DNA of 64,000 nucleotides from Paraburkholderia aspalathi (GTDB lineage Bacteria > Pseudomonadota > Gammaproteobacteria > Burkholderiales > Burkholderiaceae). How positions within the stretch are numbered: the stretch's first letter is position 1; the number at the start of each line of letters is the position of its first letter. Below the pieces are notes generated by a model. It did no database searches and had not been told where the DNA came from. It saw only the letters and a program-made list of their open reading frames with translations. The stretch lies in the NCBI RefSeq assembly GCF_900116445.1, contig NZ_FPBH01000024.1, positions 1 through 64,000 on the forward strand, given 5' to 3'. This document shows, piece by piece, positions 7,890 through 16,809 of the stretch. The translations under genes and the position numbers were made by a program.

Positions 7890-9710
7890 ATGGCCATGCG
7901 CATCGAGGACTACGCGCTGCTCGGCGACGGCGAAAGCGCGGCATTGGTCGACCGGCAGGGTTCCATCGACTGGCTCTGCTGGCCCACGTTCGATGCGGAT
8001 ACGTGCTTCGCCGCATTGCTAGGCGGCCCGCGCAATGGGCACTGGCAGATCGCCCCACAGGAAGCTTGGGCGAGCAGCACGCGACGCTATTGCGGACAGA
8101 CACTAATCCTTGAGACGACGTTCGAAAGCGTGTCCGGCACACTCGTACTGACCGACTGGATGGCGTGGCACGCCCCGCGACCCGTGCTCGTCAGACAGTT
8201 GCGTTGTGAGCGCGGCAGTATGAAGGTTGTCAGCAAACTGGCTGCGCGTTTCGACTATGGCAGGGCGATTCCGTGGTGCATGCAGGCGGATAAGCGCGTG
8301 CGGATGGTGTGCGGGCCGCGCGCGCTATGGCTCGACAGCACCACCGTGCACAGCACGAGTGACGAAAACTCGCTGCGCGCCAGCTTCGACATGTCAGCCG
8401 GAGAACAGCGGGACTTCGCTCTGACGTGTTGTCGATCATACGAAGACGAACCGCCACGACCGGCCATCGAACAGCTCTTTGCCGACACAAACCGTTTCTG
8501 GATCGATTGGTCTGCACGCAGCAGGATCGAAGGGGAATACGCCGAGCCCATCCGGCGCTCGCTGATCACCCTGCGTGCCCTGACGAGCACCACCACCGGC
8601 GGGATCGTCGCCTCGCCAACCAGTTCGCTGCCCGAGTTGATCGGCGGCACGCGCAATTGGGACTATCGCTTTTGCTGGCTGCGCGATGCCGGTTTTACGC
8701 TGCTTGCATTGCTCAGCGGCGGCTATCACGCCGAGGCCGCGAGCTGGCGCGACTGGCTGGTGCGGGCAATCGCGGGTCATCCGGCGCAATTGCAGATCCT
8801 GTATGGCGTCGACGGCTCACGCCGGGCCGACGAATGGGAATGCGCCTGGCTGCCCGGCTACGAATACTCGACTCCGGTGCGTTTCGGCAACGCGGCAGTG
8901 AATCAGTCGCAGCTCGACGTGTATGGAGAAGTGCTCAACGCACTGTATATGTCGCGATGCGCCGGATTGCCGCCAGACCCCGACGCATGGTCGCTCGAAC
9001 AGCGCCTCGTCGAGCACCTGCAAGACATCTGGCGCGAACCCGACGACGGTATCTGGGAAGTGCGCAGCGGCGCCCGGCAGTTTACGTTCTCGAAAGTGAT
9101 GGCATGGGTCGCGGTCAATCGGGCGCTGCGCTCAGCCAGCGAGTTTGGCATGCCCGCTCCGATCGCGCGCTGGTCCGCTCTAGCCGATGAGATCCGTCAC
9201 GACGTGCTCACGCACGCCTTTGATCAGCAGCTCCAGACATTCATGCAAAGCTACGGCAGCCGGCGCCTTGACGCGAGTTGCCTCTTGATTCCCGTGACGG
9301 GATTCTTGCCGGTCGACGATCCACGGGTCACGGGAACGGTAAAGGCGATCGAAGCCGGCTTGATGGATGAAGGCCTACTGCTGCGCTATCGCGAAGACGG
9401 CGGCGACGGCGTCCGAGCCGAGGGCCAACGCCCGTTCCTGCCATGCAGTTTCTGGCTTGCCCAGGTGAGACACATGCAAGGCCGCGCCACGGAAGCGCGC
9501 GAACTGTTCGACCGGTTAATCGCCTTGCGAAACGACGTCGGTCTTCTCGCCGAAAAGTACGACAACGCTCGCCAGCGCCAGGTCGGCAATTTCCCGCAGG
9601 CGCTCTCGCATGTGGCACTCGTCAATGCGGGACTGTGTTTGCAGGGAAATGACGGAAGCAGCACGACGCCGGGACAAGCGACCCGCCATGGGTCTGGCGG
9701 TGTGCTATAG
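7890..9710 (+). CDS. Glycoside hydrolase family 15 (glucoamylase/trehalase-like)
   Basis: A 606-residue cytoplasmic GH15 protein that should release glucose from an alpha-glucoside or trehalose. It starts MAMRIEDYALLGDGESAALV with the bacterial N-terminal beta-domain (GSIDWLCWP). The (alpha/alpha)6 barrel has NWDYRFCWLRDAGFTL, GYEYSTPVRFGNAA and the C-terminal GLLAEKYD followed by GNFPQALSHVALVNAG. The catalytic-base glutamate of AEKYD is retained, though most relatives I recall have a second Glu where Lys stands here. No signal peptide. Start ATG at 7890 is just after the SDR stop; an in-frame ATG two codons later is equally possible. Last gene of the operon. Confidence 0.88.
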   Translation: MAMRIEDYALLGDGESAALVDRQGSIDWLCWPTFDADTCFAALLGGPRNGHWQIAPQEAWASSTRRYCGQTLILETTFESVSGTLVLTDWMAWHAPRPVLVRQLRCERGSMKVVSKLAARFDYGRAIPWCMQADKRVRMVCGPRALWLDSTTVHSTSDENSLRASFDMSAGEQRDFALTCCRSYEDEPPRPAIEQLFADTNRFWIDWSARSRIEGEYAEPIRRSLITLRALTSTTTGGIVASPTSSLPELIGGTRNWDYRFCWLRDAGFTLLALLSGGYHAEAASWRDWLVRAIAGHPAQLQILYGVDGSRRADEWECAWLPGYEYSTPVRFGNAAVNQSQLDVYGEVLNALYMSRCAGLPPDPDAWSLEQRLVEHLQDIWREPDDGIWEVRSGARQFTFSKVMAWVAVNRALRSASEFGMPAPIARWSALADEIRHDVLTHAFDQQLQTFMQSYGSRRLDASCLLIPVTGFLPVDDPRVTGTVKAIEAGLMDEGLLLRYREDGGDGVRAEGQRPFLPCSFWLAQVRHMQGRATEARELFDRLIALRNDVGLLAEKYDNARQRQVGNFPQALSHVALVNAGLCLQGNDGSSTTPGQATRHGSGGVL

Positions 9711-9766
9711 GGTTCGCTCGACTTTGCCAGGTGCATGGTTATCGTGCTTCAGGTGCTTCCCGTGTT

Positions 9767-10120
9767 TCATTCCGGCGCCGGGTCGCGGTTATGCCGCTCG
9801 CCCGCCTGTGCCGATGATTCGGGCGCTTGCGACACTTCGGGGTTCGACGGCGATTGCCCGCGCGCTTGCGATGCGCGCCTCGACGGCAGCCCCCCGCCGC
9901 CCGGCGGCTCCGGGACATCGCCCGTGCCGAGCGGAACCTCGGCTGTCTGACAGGTTGGCCGGCCGCCCTGGTGCGGCATGAATCCGTCCCGCGGTGTCGG
10001 TTGATCGAAGCTGCCTGGCGTGCCGCGCGCACGTGGCGCTTTTTGTTCATTTTCTGTGGCGCCGCCCTTCGTTGCATCCTTCTGGGCGTCCTGCCGTTTG
10101 TCGTGTCGATCAGTACTCAT
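9767..10120 (-). CDS. Hypothetical hydrophilic protein, 117 aa
   Basis: A low-complexity, Pro/Gly/Arg-rich hydrophilic protein beginning MSTDRHDKRQDAQKDA; it appears disordered and has no membrane segment. The start is supported by a strong GGAGGT site six bases upstream on minus. It is convergent with the GH15 gene. Function is not recognised. Confidence comes from the ribosome site and clean frame only. Confidence 0.6.
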   Translation of the reverse strand: MSTDRHDKRQDAQKDATKGGATENEQKAPRARGTPGSFDQPTPRDGFMPHQGGRPTCQTAEVPLGTGDVPEPPGGGGLPSRRASQARGQSPSNPEVSQAPESSAQAGERHNRDPAPE

Positions 10121-10217
10121 TGCACCTCCGGTTGCAAGGATTATCGCGTTTGCGCTTTGGAAGCGATGCAGCAAGCCGCGTGCCAGCACCTCGCAACTGA
10201 TCGCCTTCGGAACGGAG

Positions 10218-10910
10218 TCACATCTTCTCCTTGATGCCCCGGCGAATCAGCCAGTAATTGACGGGATAAGTCGTAACGAAGCCCGCAATCATCGCTCCCT
10301 GCATGAATACCCAGTAGCTGGCATGAGTCGGTTTCGACGGATGGAAAAGTGGTGCCAACGCGATCATGCAGCCGAACATACCAAGCTCGTAGGCAAGGAG
10401 GGACAGCGTATCGGCCTTCACCGCCGCGACGATGCCATCACGAAAACCCAGGCCACGCATCGGTGCGATAGAGAAATATTGAAAGGCAACGCCGAAGAGG
10501 TAGGCCAGAATAAAGGCTGTGGCAAGTCTTGCGGCGGGTTCGGAGCCGGCGATTCTGATCGACAGCGCGAATACCAGCCATTCCCCTATAAAATCGCCAA
10601 GAGCGCATCCTGCGCCGCAATGCGTGGCGCCGAGAAACGTCGCCCACCACATGGGTGGGCTTTCTCTTTTTACACCGGGATTCGAGCGCCCGAACCGGTA
10701 ATAGAAGAACAGACCCACCGGTCCCCAGTACAGCACAGTGAGCGGCCACGCCACCGACATGACCGCCATCGGCTGACGATGCGCACCCATCGTTACATCG
10801 CAGGCCACGACGGCCGCCGAGACAATGGATAACGTCAGCCACACCGTCGGAAAAGAGATCGACCCGTGCCATGCCATTGTTGATGTGCGGCGCTTGCGCG
10901 CGCCGTCCAT
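10218..10910 (-). CDS. DUF4396-type membrane protein
   Basis: About 230 residues with five or six hydrophobic segments. The segment THCGAGCALGDFIGEW with its histidine and cysteines near a membrane helix is the hallmark I associate with DUF4396 proteins, often found near copper or heavy-metal genes; that association is from memory. Other helices include VLYWGPVGLFFYYRF and a C-terminal TTYPVNYWLIRRG. The start is uncertain: ATGs at 10910 and 10877 are both possible and neither has a good ribosome site. Function unknown. Confidence 0.65.
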   Translation of the reverse strand: MDGARKRRTSTMAWHGSISFPTVWLTLSIVSAAVVACDVTMGAHRQPMAVMSVAWPLTVLYWGPVGLFFYYRFGRSNPGVKRESPPMWWATFLGATHCGAGCALGDFIGEWLVFALSIRIAGSEPAARLATAFILAYLFGVAFQYFSIAPMRGLGFRDGIVAAVKADTLSLLAYELGMFGCMIALAPLFHPSKPTHASYWVFMQGAMIAGFVTTYPVNYWLIRRGIKEKM

Positions 10911-11132
10911 TTGAGAATGTTTGGCTGGGCTCGTGACACGGACCTCGTTGCGCGCAACCCAGCCGCCTCTACGCCAGCGCTTTGTGGAGAGCATGTGGCG
11001 TGCCCGTCATTGATCGCCGCACGGGTGCGCCACGCATTAACCCAGGAATGGCCGTTGCTCGTCAATTGAGTCCATTCAAGCATCGCCAGGCAATGCTCGC
11101 CCATTCCACCGACCGGTACAAGGAGTCCACCC

Positions 11133-12035
11133 ATGTCCGACACCAAAGATCAGTTCACGATGCAGGACCCTACAAAGCAGTACCCACAACCGCCATTCGA
11201 ACGCCAGCCGCAATCGGCGCCGGGCCTCGCGAAACAGATGAATCCTCAGCCTGATCACGGCGAAACCAGCTACAAGGGGTTCGGCAGACTGGCAGGCCGG
11301 CGCGCACTGATCACCGGAGCGGATAGCGGCATCGGCCGCGCGGTCGCGATTGCATTTGCACGCGAAGGCGCCGACGTGGCGCTCAATTACCTGCCGAGCG
11401 AAGAACCGGACGGACGTGAGGTCGTGAAGCTGGTTGAGGCGGCCGGGCGCAAGGCTATCGCGCTACCTGGCGATATCGCCGACGAATCCTTTTGCACACG
11501 GCTGGTCGACCAGTCGACCGAACAGCTCGGCGGGCTCGACATTCTCGTGAACGTCGCGGGCAGGCAAACCTACGTCGCTAACATCGCCGGACTTTCGACG
11601 GAGCAGTTCGAAGCGACTTTCCGCACCAACGTGTTCGCCATGTTCTGGCTCTGCAAGGCTGCGTTGCCGCATCTGCCGCCGGGTGCGGCCATCATCAATA
11701 CGACCTCGATCCAGAGCTATCAGCCAAGTCCCGGACTGCTCGATTACGCGTCGACCAAAGCTGCGATCACGGCCTTCACCCATGCATTGGCGAAACAGGT
11801 TGTCGGCAAGGGTGTCCGGGTGAATGCCGTCGCACCTGGTCCGGTGTTGACACCATTACAACCGAGCGGTGGTCAACCGCAGGAAAAGGTCGAGAAGTTC
11901 GGTTCCGAGGTTCCGATGAAGCGGCCAGGACAACCGGCTGAGCTCGCGCCAGTTTATGTGCTGCTGGCATCGCAGGAATCGAGCTTTGTGACCGGCGAGG
12001 TGTATGGTGTGACTGGCGGCAATCACCTGACGTGA
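11133..12035 (+). CDS. YghA-like SDR-family oxidoreductase
   Basis: A 300-residue NAD(P)-dependent short-chain dehydrogenase with the extended Pro/Gln-rich N-terminus of the YghA group ([20 protein letters not shown]). Motifs: [31 protein letters not shown] and the C-terminal [13 protein letters not shown] replaces the usual NNAG. It is clearly paralogous to the protein at 18472-19338, sharing the PGPVLTPL / [20 protein letters not shown] region. An AAGGAG ribosome site precedes the ATG. An NRAMP-type transporter gene follows 38 bases later and may be co-transcribed. Substrate unknown; general aldehyde or stress reductase is the likely role. Confidence 0.9.
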   Translation: MSDTKDQFTMQDPTKQYPQPPFERQPQSAPGLAKQMNPQPDHGETSYKGFGRLAGRRALITGADSGIGRAVAIAFAREGADVALNYLPSEEPDGREVVKLVEAAGRKAIALPGDIADESFCTRLVDQSTEQLGGLDILVNVAGRQTYVANIAGLSTEQFEATFRTNVFAMFWLCKAALPHLPPGAAIINTTSIQSYQPSPGLLDYASTKAAITAFTHALAKQVVGKGVRVNAVAPGPVLTPLQPSGGQPQEKVEKFGSEVPMKRPGQPAELAPVYVLLASQESSFVTGEVYGVTGGNHLT

Positions 12036-12072
12036 TGAACGCGGGCGCCGCCAGCGCAAATACAGGAAACCC

Positions 12073-13383
12073 ATGTCTCTCGTCGGCGAACAGGAACGGG
12101 GCACAGAGGCACGCGACGAGCTACCCGCGCATTCGTGGGCTGTCCACGTCGGACCAGGACTTGTGTCGACCGCGACGGACAACGACCCGAGCGGCGTGGT
12201 CACCTATTCGCTGGCCGGCGCGCAATTCGGCTATGACATGCTCTGGACGTTCGCGCTGTCGTATCCGTCAATGGTAGCGTTCCAGCTCGTTGCCGCGAGA
12301 ATCGCCGCGCAGACCGGCAAGGGGCTGACGGTGAACATGCGCGAGCACTATTCCCGCCTCCTGTTCTACCTTGCCGTCATGCGTTTTCTCATCGCCAACG
12401 TTTTCAACATTGCGACCGATGTCGTCGCAATGGGTGTCGGTGCACAACTCGTCTGGGGCGGATCGGTACCGCTGTTCGCCGCCGCATTCGGCGTCCTGTC
12501 GATGGCGCTTCAATGGCGGGTACCTTACGCGCGCTACGCACGGGTTCTGAAATGGCTCGCGGCGTGCCTGTTTGCGTACGTCGCGGTGACGGTAGTCAGC
12601 CATACTCCATGGCAGACCCTCGCCCTACGCGCTATCGTGCCGCGGATCACATGGAGCGAGGACTACTTCACGATGCTGCTCGCGGTGCTCGGTACGACGA
12701 TCAGTCCGTATCTGCTTTTTTCTCAGGCCGAGCAGCAGATCGAAGAGCAAGGGCCACCATCGCAATTTGAATCAAAGGCGGCCGACCCGGCAAGCCATAC
12801 GCGCAACCCACACCTGAAAAAAATGCGCCGCGACACCCTGATCAGAACGGCCCTCTCCAACGGGGTCGGCCTGTTCATCATGGCAGCCGCCGCGGCGACA
12901 TTACATGCAAACGGACATGGCCTCGCCAATGCCAACGACGCCGCAAGCGTACTGCGCCCGCTGGTCGGTGACTACGCGTCTCATGTGACGGGAATTGCGT
13001 TCATCGGCACTGCCCTGCTCGCGCTGCCGGCGCTTGCCGGGTCGGCCGCCAATGCAGTAGTGAGCGCGCGCGACCGACTCACGGGCAAACAACACAACCG
13101 GCCGGTTGCGCGAGCGCTACTCGTCGTAATGGCGCTCGGCGTGTCGGTCGGCGTTGCGCTGACACTCACGCATGTCGAGCCGATTCGCGCGCTTTACTGG
13201 AGCGCTGTGCTCAATGGCTCGACTGCGACGCCCGTCATGGTGATGCTCGTGCTGCTAAGCATGAAACGCTCGGCAGTGGGCGATCTGAGTGCGCACTGGA
13301 CCTTGCGTGCGCTGTGCTGGCTCGCAACGATATTCACCGGTGCGGCGCTGGCCGCCCGGTTTGCATGCGAGTGGCTTTCGTGA
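12073..13383 (+). CDS. NRAMP-family divalent metal transporter (divergent)
   Basis: A 436-residue polytopic protein with about eleven membrane helices. The first-helix metal motif is degenerate: DNDPSGVVTYSLAGAQFGY instead of the canonical DPGN, and the sixth-helix region reads GTTISPYLLFSQAEQQ rather than MPHN. This pattern resembles NRAMP-related transporters thought to move Mg or other hard ions rather than Mn/Fe; that assignment is inference. A charged cytoplasmic loop lies near residues 215-245. The gene follows the YghA-like SDR closely. Confidence 0.85.
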   Translation: MSLVGEQERGTEARDELPAHSWAVHVGPGLVSTATDNDPSGVVTYSLAGAQFGYDMLWTFALSYPSMVAFQLVAARIAAQTGKGLTVNMREHYSRLLFYLAVMRFLIANVFNIATDVVAMGVGAQLVWGGSVPLFAAAFGVLSMALQWRVPYARYARVLKWLAACLFAYVAVTVVSHTPWQTLALRAIVPRITWSEDYFTMLLAVLGTTISPYLLFSQAEQQIEEQGPPSQFESKAADPASHTRNPHLKKMRRDTLIRTALSNGVGLFIMAAAAATLHANGHGLANANDAASVLRPLVGDYASHVTGIAFIGTALLALPALAGSAANAVVSARDRLTGKQHNRPVARALLVVMALGVSVGVALTLTHVEPIRALYWSAVLNGSTATPVMVMLVLLSMKRSAVGDLSAHWTLRALCWLATIFTGAALAARFACEWLS

Positions 13384-13461
13384 GCGCTGCACCGACCGGA
13401 CACGATTCTTGCTGATCGAACAGGCAGGGGCATGCGTGCTCCGCGTTTTACAGAGGTCGCG

Positions 13462-13749
13462 ATGAGTGAGAACGTGAAGAAGATTCTGCTAATCCTGTCA
13501 ATGTCAGGATTAGCCATGGCCGCCACCGGCTGCAAGAAAGTGGATGACACGAGCAAGGACGCCATGAGTTCCGGCAGCAGCGGCGTAATGAGCAATTCTG
13601 CAGGATTGAGCGGAACACCCGGCACGAGCGACGCAGCCAGGCGCGCGAGCGATGCCGCGCCAGCGAGCAGCCCCGCAGCAGCGTCGAGCGAACTGGCGGT
13701 CAAAACCACGCCGGATGCGGCGGCCAGCGGAGCGTCGTCCGTGCAGTAA
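13462..13749 (+). CDS. Small putative lipoprotein, 95 aa
   Basis: It begins MSENVKKILLILSMSGLAMAATGCKK: a basic n-region, hydrophobic core and a lipobox-like ATGC, followed by a Ser/Ala/Thr-rich disordered tail. Start chosen at 13462 because the signal peptide begins there and CAGAGG lies upstream. The tail composition is like those of small lipoproteins at 40209-40388 and 63311-63508. Function unknown. Confidence 0.65.
   Translation: MSENVKKILLILSMSGLAMAATGCKKVDDTSKDAMSSGSSGVMSNSAGLSGTPGTSDAARRASDAAPASSPAAASSELAVKTTPDAAASGASSVQ
13488..13514 (+). repeat. Perfect hairpin in the signal-peptide codons
   Basis: GCTAATCCTG (13488-13497) and CAGGATTAGC (13505-13514) form a 10-bp perfect stem with a 7-base loop, about 27 bases after the lipoprotein start codon. 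It could act on translation of this mRNA; there is no T-run, so it is not a standard terminator. Confidence 0.6.
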
Positions 13750-13870
13750 GCGCGCGGGTGCTGCGAAAAGCGCCGTCCGAAGCGCTCGCTGCCTGGGCTA
13801 TTGCAGGAATGCAGCGCATTCGAGTGCGCCGCGACAAACATGCAGGCCTCGGCCGCACGGAGGATTTGCG

Positions 13871-14255
13871 ATGAAGGACATAGACCTGAACGAGCGCGTG
13901 GAAGAAATTGAACTGGTGTTGTCCACCCTATTCGAATTGCCCAAAGCGCCTGCGACCAGCAGCTATGACGACGGCGCAATCTTTTTCATCCAGGCCCCTG
14001 GGTAATCGGGTCACATTGCGAGACGACGCTGGATGCACGATGCGTACTCATAGTACGCTTTCCGGAGGCGCAGATTCAGCGCTACGCACGGATGGACACA
14101 GCACAACGTATTCACGTGCGCGAACGCCTATGCCAGATGCCCCGGAATCGACTCCCATCAGGGATGCTGAGCAGCCATTCAAGGGAGATTGCGCCGAAGA
14201 CCTGCAAACAGACGATCGGCTGCTGGAGTTCGACGATCCGCCCGAACCCTATTGA
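13871..14255 (+). pseudogene. Frameshifted small conserved protein (paralogue of 37031-37410)
   Basis: The ATG at 13871 has a GGAGG site and encodes MKDIDLNERVEEIELVLS..., which stops after 44 codons at TAA 14003-14005. The next frame (one base earlier) continues the family as LDARCVLIVRF, AQIQRYARMDTAQRIHVRER (about 14029-14130), and a second shift leads into KGDCAEDLQTDDRLLEFDD ending at 14255. The order and spacing match the paralogue at 37031-37410 (LDSRCVVALRF, QQIDRYGAMETARR). Relative to a full protein one base is missing near 13994-13998. I tentatively link it to the Burkholderia family DUF3022; function unknown. Real decay or sequence error cannot be told apart here. Confidence 0.65.
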
Positions 14256-14559
14256 TATCGCAAACGGCATGGCAAGCAATCGCCATTGTGTGCACGTCAC
14301 GCTTTGGCGTCGTCCGGAAAAGGGCAGAACGGTCGCGCCGCCGGGCCTGGCATCACGTGTCAGAGTACCCCCCGCGATGGATTTTCAGGGTACCTCATGG
14401 AAGTCCGTTCAAGGTGGCGCCTGCACGAGTATTGCAGCACCGGGTGGCGGCCATGGCTTGCTCACCGCCAATAGTCTTCTGCAAAAATTGCAGCGCCGCG
14501 TAAAAAGACGCTACCTACATATATCTTCTATAAGCGGCTCCTTACCGGAGAAATCGCGC
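14256..14559. other. Intergenic, nothing recognised
   Basis: About 300 bases between the frameshifted gene and the convergent paoC-like stop codon. No supported gene, and no clear terminator with T-run was found. Confidence 0.5.
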
Positions 14560-16809
14560 TTAGATGAACAGCTTGTCCAGCGTAATCGGCAAGTCCCTGA
14601 CCCGCTTGCCGGTCGCGTGCCAGATTGCGTTGCCTACTGCGGCGGCCACGCCCACCACGCCGATCTCGCCGACACCCTTCGCCCCCAGCGGATTGACGAT
14701 GTCGTCAGGTTCGTCCACAAATAGCACGTCGATAGCGTGGATGTCCGCGTTCACCGGGAAGTGGTATTCGGCAAGGTTATGGTTCATCAGCCGCCCGAGC
14801 GCCTGGTCGAACAGTCCGTGCTCATGTAGCGCCATGCTGATGCCCCACACGACGCCGCCGGCGATCTGACTGGCGGCGGTTTTCGGGTTGATGATGCGCC
14901 CCGCGGCGACAGCGCTGACGACGCGCGTCACACGCACGGCACCAAGCGCCTCGTCAACCCGCGTCTCGACGAACACTGCCGAATGCGTGCCCATCGAATA
15001 CGCTTGCTGCTTTTCGTGCGGCTTGACGCTCGCCTGCTCTTCCAGTTGATCGAGCCCCGCACAATCCAGCAGCGTGTCGATGCTCACGGCCTCGCCCTCA
15101 GCCGTCCCGCACACCATTTGCTTGCCCGCGCGCTTCACGTCCTCGCGAGCAGCCTTCGCGAACCGGTCACCGCCATGCTCGCGCGCCAGTTCGACGAGAT
15201 GGGTGTGCAGCCGCTTGCAGGCGGCATCGACCGCACTGCCTACCGAAGACACCGTCCACGAGCCCCCCTCGATGGGCGCCTTCGGCAGACGCGTGTCGCC
15301 AAGCTCGAAACTCACCTGTTCGATGGATACGCCCAGCGCATCGGCCGCAATCTGGCACATCGCTGTGTACGTGCCGGTGCCGATGTCGGCGGTCGAACTC
15401 GAAACCGTCACATGCCCATCGCGGCCTAATATCGCGCGCGCGGTGGCCTCGTTCTGCATGGCATCCCACGAACCGGACGCCATGCCCCACCCGATCAGCT
15501 CGCGGCCCTCGCGGCGCGCGCGCGGCTCGAGCGGCCGGTTCGCCCAGCCAAAACGCGCCGCGCCTTCGCGATAGCATTCGCGCAACGCCTTGCTCGAAAA
15601 CGGCAGGTTCCTGTTGGCGTCTCGCTCGGCATAGTTGATCAGCCGCAATTCCAGCGGGTCCATCTTCAACGCTTCGGCCAGTTCGTCCATGGCGACTTCC
15701 AGCGGGAAAAAGCCCTGAGCCGCCCCCGGTGCGCGGGTATCGGCGGGCGTGGGTACGTCGAGGTGAACGACCTTGTATCCCATCGTCACGTTGTCGCACT
15801 TGTACAACTGCCCGGCCCAGTTCACCACCACATCGCAATAGTCCTCGTATCGCGAGGTCTCCGACACCGCCTCGTGAATCACCGCCTGCAGCGTTCCGTC
15901 CTTCGCGGCGCACAGCGCCACACGCTGGATCGATTGCGGTCGATGCGCGAAGGTAAACATCTGCTGCCGCGTCAGGCTGAGGCGCACCGGCCGCTTGAGT
16001 TCGAGCGCGGCCATCACCGCAAGCGCCAGATGATAGTGCGGCCGCAAGCCCGAGCCAAACGCCCCGCCGACAAACGGCGCGATTACTTGCACCTCGTCGT
16101 CCTTCAGCCCGAACACGCTGGTCAGGTAAGCCTTGGTGTTGACGACGCCCTGGGTCTTTTCATATACCGTCAGACGCCCGTGCTCGTCAGGCACCACGGT
16201 GCAGCCGTGCATTTCCATCGGATTGTGATACTCCGCGGGCGTGGTGTAGAACGCATCGACCCGCACCGCGGCACTCGCCAACATCGCATCCGCGTTGCCG
16301 CGAGCGGGTGGCGGCGGCTCGAAGCCGCCCTTTTCCGTCGAAGGGGGCACCGCACTCATCAGCGCCCGATCCAGGTCCGTCTCGTGCGGCGTGGCCTCGT
16401 AGCGCACCTTCACGAGCGACGCGGCATAGCGCGCCAATTCCAGCGAATCAGCTACCACCAGCGCAACCGGCTGCCCGCTGTACCACACTCGTTCGTCCCA
16501 TAGCGGCCTGAACGGAACGCCGCCAGGCGCGACCTGATCCTTGTACAGTTTGCCGGCTTGCGGCAGTTGCGGGCGATTCTTGCGCGTGAGCACAAGCAGC
16601 ACGCCGGGTATCGCGAGCGCGGCCGAAACATCGATAGATACGATATGCCCGGTCGCAATCGTGCTCGACACGACGGCACCGTACGTCAGCCGGTCGGCGG
16701 CAAAATCGGCCGCGTACTGCGCCGCGCCGGTCACCTTGAGCTTGCCGTCGACACGGTTATGCGGCACGCCGATGGCGGCCGGCGTCGGCAAAGTTTCGGA
16801 GCGGTTCAT
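14560..16809 (-). CDS. paoC: Molybdenum-cofactor-binding subunit of a PaoABC-type aldehyde dehydrogenase
   Basis: A 749-residue large subunit of the xanthine dehydrogenase family that oxidises aldehydes to acids at a molybdenum centre. Motifs include GGAFGSGLRPH (about 250), the FFPLEVAMDELAEAL segment, QTGKGTYT-like IGTGTYTAMCQI, and the C-terminal KGVGEIGVVGVAAAVGNAIW whose Glu is the expected catalytic base. The protein ends DLPITLDKLFI. It overlaps the FAD-subunit gene by 4 bases, in the order PaoA-PaoB-PaoC as in E. coli. Length agrees with PaoC. A short relic of a second copy of its 3' end lies at 36477-36556. Confidence 0.9.
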   Translation of the reverse strand: MNRSETLPTPAAIGVPHNRVDGKLKVTGAAQYAADFAADRLTYGAVVSSTIATGHIVSIDVSAALAIPGVLLVLTRKNRPQLPQAGKLYKDQVAPGGVPFRPLWDERVWYSGQPVALVVADSLELARYAASLVKVRYEATPHETDLDRALMSAVPPSTEKGGFEPPPPARGNADAMLASAAVRVDAFYTTPAEYHNPMEMHGCTVVPDEHGRLTVYEKTQGVVNTKAYLTSVFGLKDDEVQVIAPFVGGAFGSGLRPHYHLALAVMAALELKRPVRLSLTRQQMFTFAHRPQSIQRVALCAAKDGTLQAVIHEAVSETSRYEDYCDVVVNWAGQLYKCDNVTMGYKVVHLDVPTPADTRAPGAAQGFFPLEVAMDELAEALKMDPLELRLINYAERDANRNLPFSSKALRECYREGAARFGWANRPLEPRARREGRELIGWGMASGSWDAMQNEATARAILGRDGHVTVSSSTADIGTGTYTAMCQIAADALGVSIEQVSFELGDTRLPKAPIEGGSWTVSSVGSAVDAACKRLHTHLVELAREHGGDRFAKAAREDVKRAGKQMVCGTAEGEAVSIDTLLDCAGLDQLEEQASVKPHEKQQAYSMGTHSAVFVETRVDEALGAVRVTRVVSAVAAGRIINPKTAASQIAGGVVWGISMALHEHGLFDQALGRLMNHNLAEYHFPVNADIHAIDVLFVDEPDDIVNPLGAKGVGEIGVVGVAAAVGNAIWHATGKRVRDLPITLDKLFI

